From the NCBI GenBank assembly GCA_951813295.1, contig CATOTI010000003.1, forward strand, positions 62,001 through 126,000: DNA of 64,000 nt. The letters are read 5' to 3'. Positions 62,677 through 64,000 of this stretch are shown here, in pieces (positions within the stretch are counted from its first letter, which is position 1; every line of letters begins with the position of its first letter). The DNA comes from an uncultured Pseudomonadales bacterium. Its GTDB lineage: Bacteria > Pseudomonadota > Gammaproteobacteria > Pseudomonadales > Azotimanducaceae. The translations under genes and the position numbers were made by a program. The notes under the pieces were generated by a model, which saw nothing but the letters and a program-made list of their open reading frames with translations, had not been told where the DNA came from and did no database searches.

Positions 62677-64000
62677 TTATCGAGTTTTAAACAGGTCACT
62701 CATCACCACGGCATGCAACATGTCACGCACACGAAAGTCGGGTGCGACGGATTCGCGGATCGCCTCGATCGCGCGCCGGTCGGCGAAATCGACCTCAGCA
62801 CCGGTCGCGAGGGTCACGAACTGGCTGATGAAATGGGTCGCGATGGCATCGCGTTCGGTCTCGAGTAGCAGGTCTTTGTAGGCTTCGAAATTCGCGAATT
62901 GGTGACCGGCGGTCGTCTCGCCGCTCGGATCGACCGGCAGGCCCTTTTTGTACGGCAACGGCACCGTGAACCCTTCGCCCTCCATCACGCCGCCGCTGAC
63001 GCGGTAGGTCGATCGGAATCCGCCGATCGGGTCGAACGATTCGAGGGCGAAACCTGGTGGGTCGATGGTGCGATGGCATGTCGCACAGGTGGGGTTGGCG
63101 CGATGGGCCGTCAGTTGTTCGCGGATCGTCGTCGTCCCACGGGTGTCGGGTTCGAGACCGGCCACACCGGGCGGCGGTGGCGGTGCTGGCCGCCCGAGGA
63201 TGTTGGCCAGAACGAAATTGCCGCGCGGGACGGGTGAGGTCGTCGTGCCGTTTGCCGTGATCTTGTGCACGCTCGCCTGTGCCAGCACCCCGCCACGCGG
63301 CGAGTCCGAGGGCAGCGCAACACGGCGCATCGCTTGCCCTTCGACGCCGTCGATGCCGTAGTGCGCGGCGATCCGTCGGTTGAGATAGGTGAAGTCGCTG
63401 TCGATGACCGCGTCGATGCTCGAGTTGTTGGCAACGAGATCGGCGAGGTACAGCTCGGTTTCGCGTCGCATGGCAAGTCCGAGGCGATCGTCGTATTCGG
63501 GGTAGAGGCCTGGGTCGGGCGTGGTGGTCTTCATCTCGTAGAGACGTAGCGCCTGACCCGCGAAATCCTTGACGAACCGTTCGTGCTTCGGGTCGCCCGA
63601 GAGTCGCGCCACCTGGCTTTCGAGCACGGCGTCGTCGGTGAGCTTGCCGGCTTCGGCGAGATGCAGAAGTTCTTCGTCCGGTGTGCTGCGCCAGAGGAAA
63701 TAGCTCAGCCGCGAGGCGATCTCGAAATCGCTGAGGTCCGTGGCGCCGCCCTGGTAGATGAATTGTGGGGCGGAGAGGATGGCCTTCAGCGGCACGCGCG
63801 CGGCTTCGACGAGGCCGGCTTCGAGGTGTGGCTCGGCGAGCTTCGTGAACATCTGCTGCTCGGCCTTGGTCAGCGGCCGCCGGAAAGCGCGTCGTCCGAA
63901 GCGATCGACGACATCGCGCACGTGCTCGATGACTGGCTTCGAGACGATCGGTTTACCGTTCATGTCGAATTCGACGCCGAACAGATCCCGCGTGCTCCGC
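62677..64000 (-). CDS. DUF1592/DUF1588/DUF1585 protein, 5' part outside window
   Basis: At least 441 residues, running off the right edge. Order on the protein: DUF1595-like RAFRRPLTKAEQQMFTKLAE; DUF1592 APQFIYQGGATDLSDFEIAS with RLSYFLWRSTPDEELL; DUF1588 RRVALPSDSPRGGVLAQAS, NPTCATCHRTIDPPGFALES (CxxCH); DUF1585 ETERDAIATHFISQFVTLAT. The CxxCH could bind haem or be structural. Paired with DUF1552 downstream. Domain set typical of large planctomycete cytochrome-like proteins. Confidence 0.88.
   Translation of the reverse strand, partial: RSTRDLFGVEFDMNGKPIVSKPVIEHVRDVVDRFGRRAFRRPLTKAEQQMFTKLAEPHLEAGLVEAARVPLKAILSAPQFIYQGGATDLSDFEIASRLSYFLWRSTPDEELLHLAEAGKLTDDAVLESQVARLSGDPKHERFVKDFAGQALRLYEMKTTTPDPGLYPEYDDRLGLAMRRETELYLADLVANNSSIDAVIDSDFTYLNRRIAAHYGIDGVEGQAMRRVALPSDSPRGGVLAQASVHKITANGTTTSPVPRGNFVLANILGRPAPPPPPGVAGLEPDTRGTTTIREQLTAHRANPTCATCHRTIDPPGFALESFDPIGGFRSTYRVSGGVMEGEGFTVPLPYKKGLPVDPSGETTAGHQFANFEAYKDLLLETERDAIATHFISQFVTLATGAEVDFADRRAIEAIRESVAPDFRVRDMLHAVVMSDLFKTR

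Noticed and set aside
1..64000. CRISPR array, rRNA genes or phage structural module
   Set aside because: No regularly spaced direct repeats, rRNA-like sequence or capsid/tail genes were seen on reading the window.

Overview
The window looks like GC-rich chromosome (roughly 60% G+C by eye) from an environmental, probably marine, proteobacterium, most likely a gammaproteobacterium. The grounds are an AruH/AruI-type arginine transaminase pair, a tRNA-Arg gene with encoded CCA, a TonB-dependent receptor, and many oxygenases and CoA-type catabolic enzymes. This placement is inferred from protein families only. I recognise no transcription regulator, ribosomal RNA, CRISPR array or phage structural gene. 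Several genes are broken by single-base frameshifts. Some of these sit in short C or G runs, so part of the apparent gene decay may be sequencing or assembly error.

Layout. 1-4.6 kb: 5' end of a TonB-dependent receptor, then a co-directional aruH-like/aruI-like pair, a cupin and an enoyl-CoA hydratase. 4.7-14 kb: LLM-type flavin oxidoreductase, VOC protein, Baeyer-Villiger-type monooxygenase, class 3 lipase, M20 amidohydrolase, beta-lactamase-fold hydrolase, frameshifted nitronate monooxygenase and a secreted DUF4329-like protein. 14-21.5 kb: DUF523-DUF1722 protein, DUF1295 membrane protein, acyltransferase, SPOR-like protein, SixA-type phosphatase, crotonase, VOC protein, PPOX-fold protein and quinone oxidoreductase. 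21.6-30.1 kb: secreted TAP-like peptidase, NatAB-type ABC transporter, NIPSNAP-like protein, a tandem pair of secreted amidohydrolases and an ATM1-type half transporter. 30.2-36.6 kb: PhyH and TauD/TfdA dioxygenases, cupin, DEAD-box helicase and membrane proteins.

36.5-50.8 kb is a catabolic cluster: two divergent Rieske oxygenase alpha subunits, three NTF2/SnoaL-like proteins, an SDR dehydrogenase, two P450s (one frameshifted), an amidohydrolase, a type-B carboxylesterase split by an IS3-family element with a 3-bp target duplication, a GNAT acetyltransferase and a WS/DGAT acyltransferase. The gene mix fits oxidative breakdown of a hydrophobic, terpenoid- or steroid-like substrate, although no substrate can be proved and no dedicated ferredoxin or reductase is present.

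50.8-58.6 kb is accessory DNA. It holds a decayed small gene with a C-terminal hydrophobic segment, a decayed PD40 (TolB-like) propeller gene and a DUF2182-DUF1326 pair. It then holds a 4.4-kb segment bounded by tRNA-Arg(CCT) and a partial copy of that tRNA's 3' end. The segment contains IS3-family debris, an IS407-like element and one long unrecognised lipoprotein gene. 58.6-64 kb holds a sulfatase 3' fragment, a ManD-like enolase-superfamily dehydratase, an amidohydrolase and a DUF1552 / DUF1592-1588-1585 pair typical of Planctomycetes-style gene sets. Two copies of a bipartite palindrome (about 6.65 and 20.4 kb) look like a REP-type dispersed repeat.
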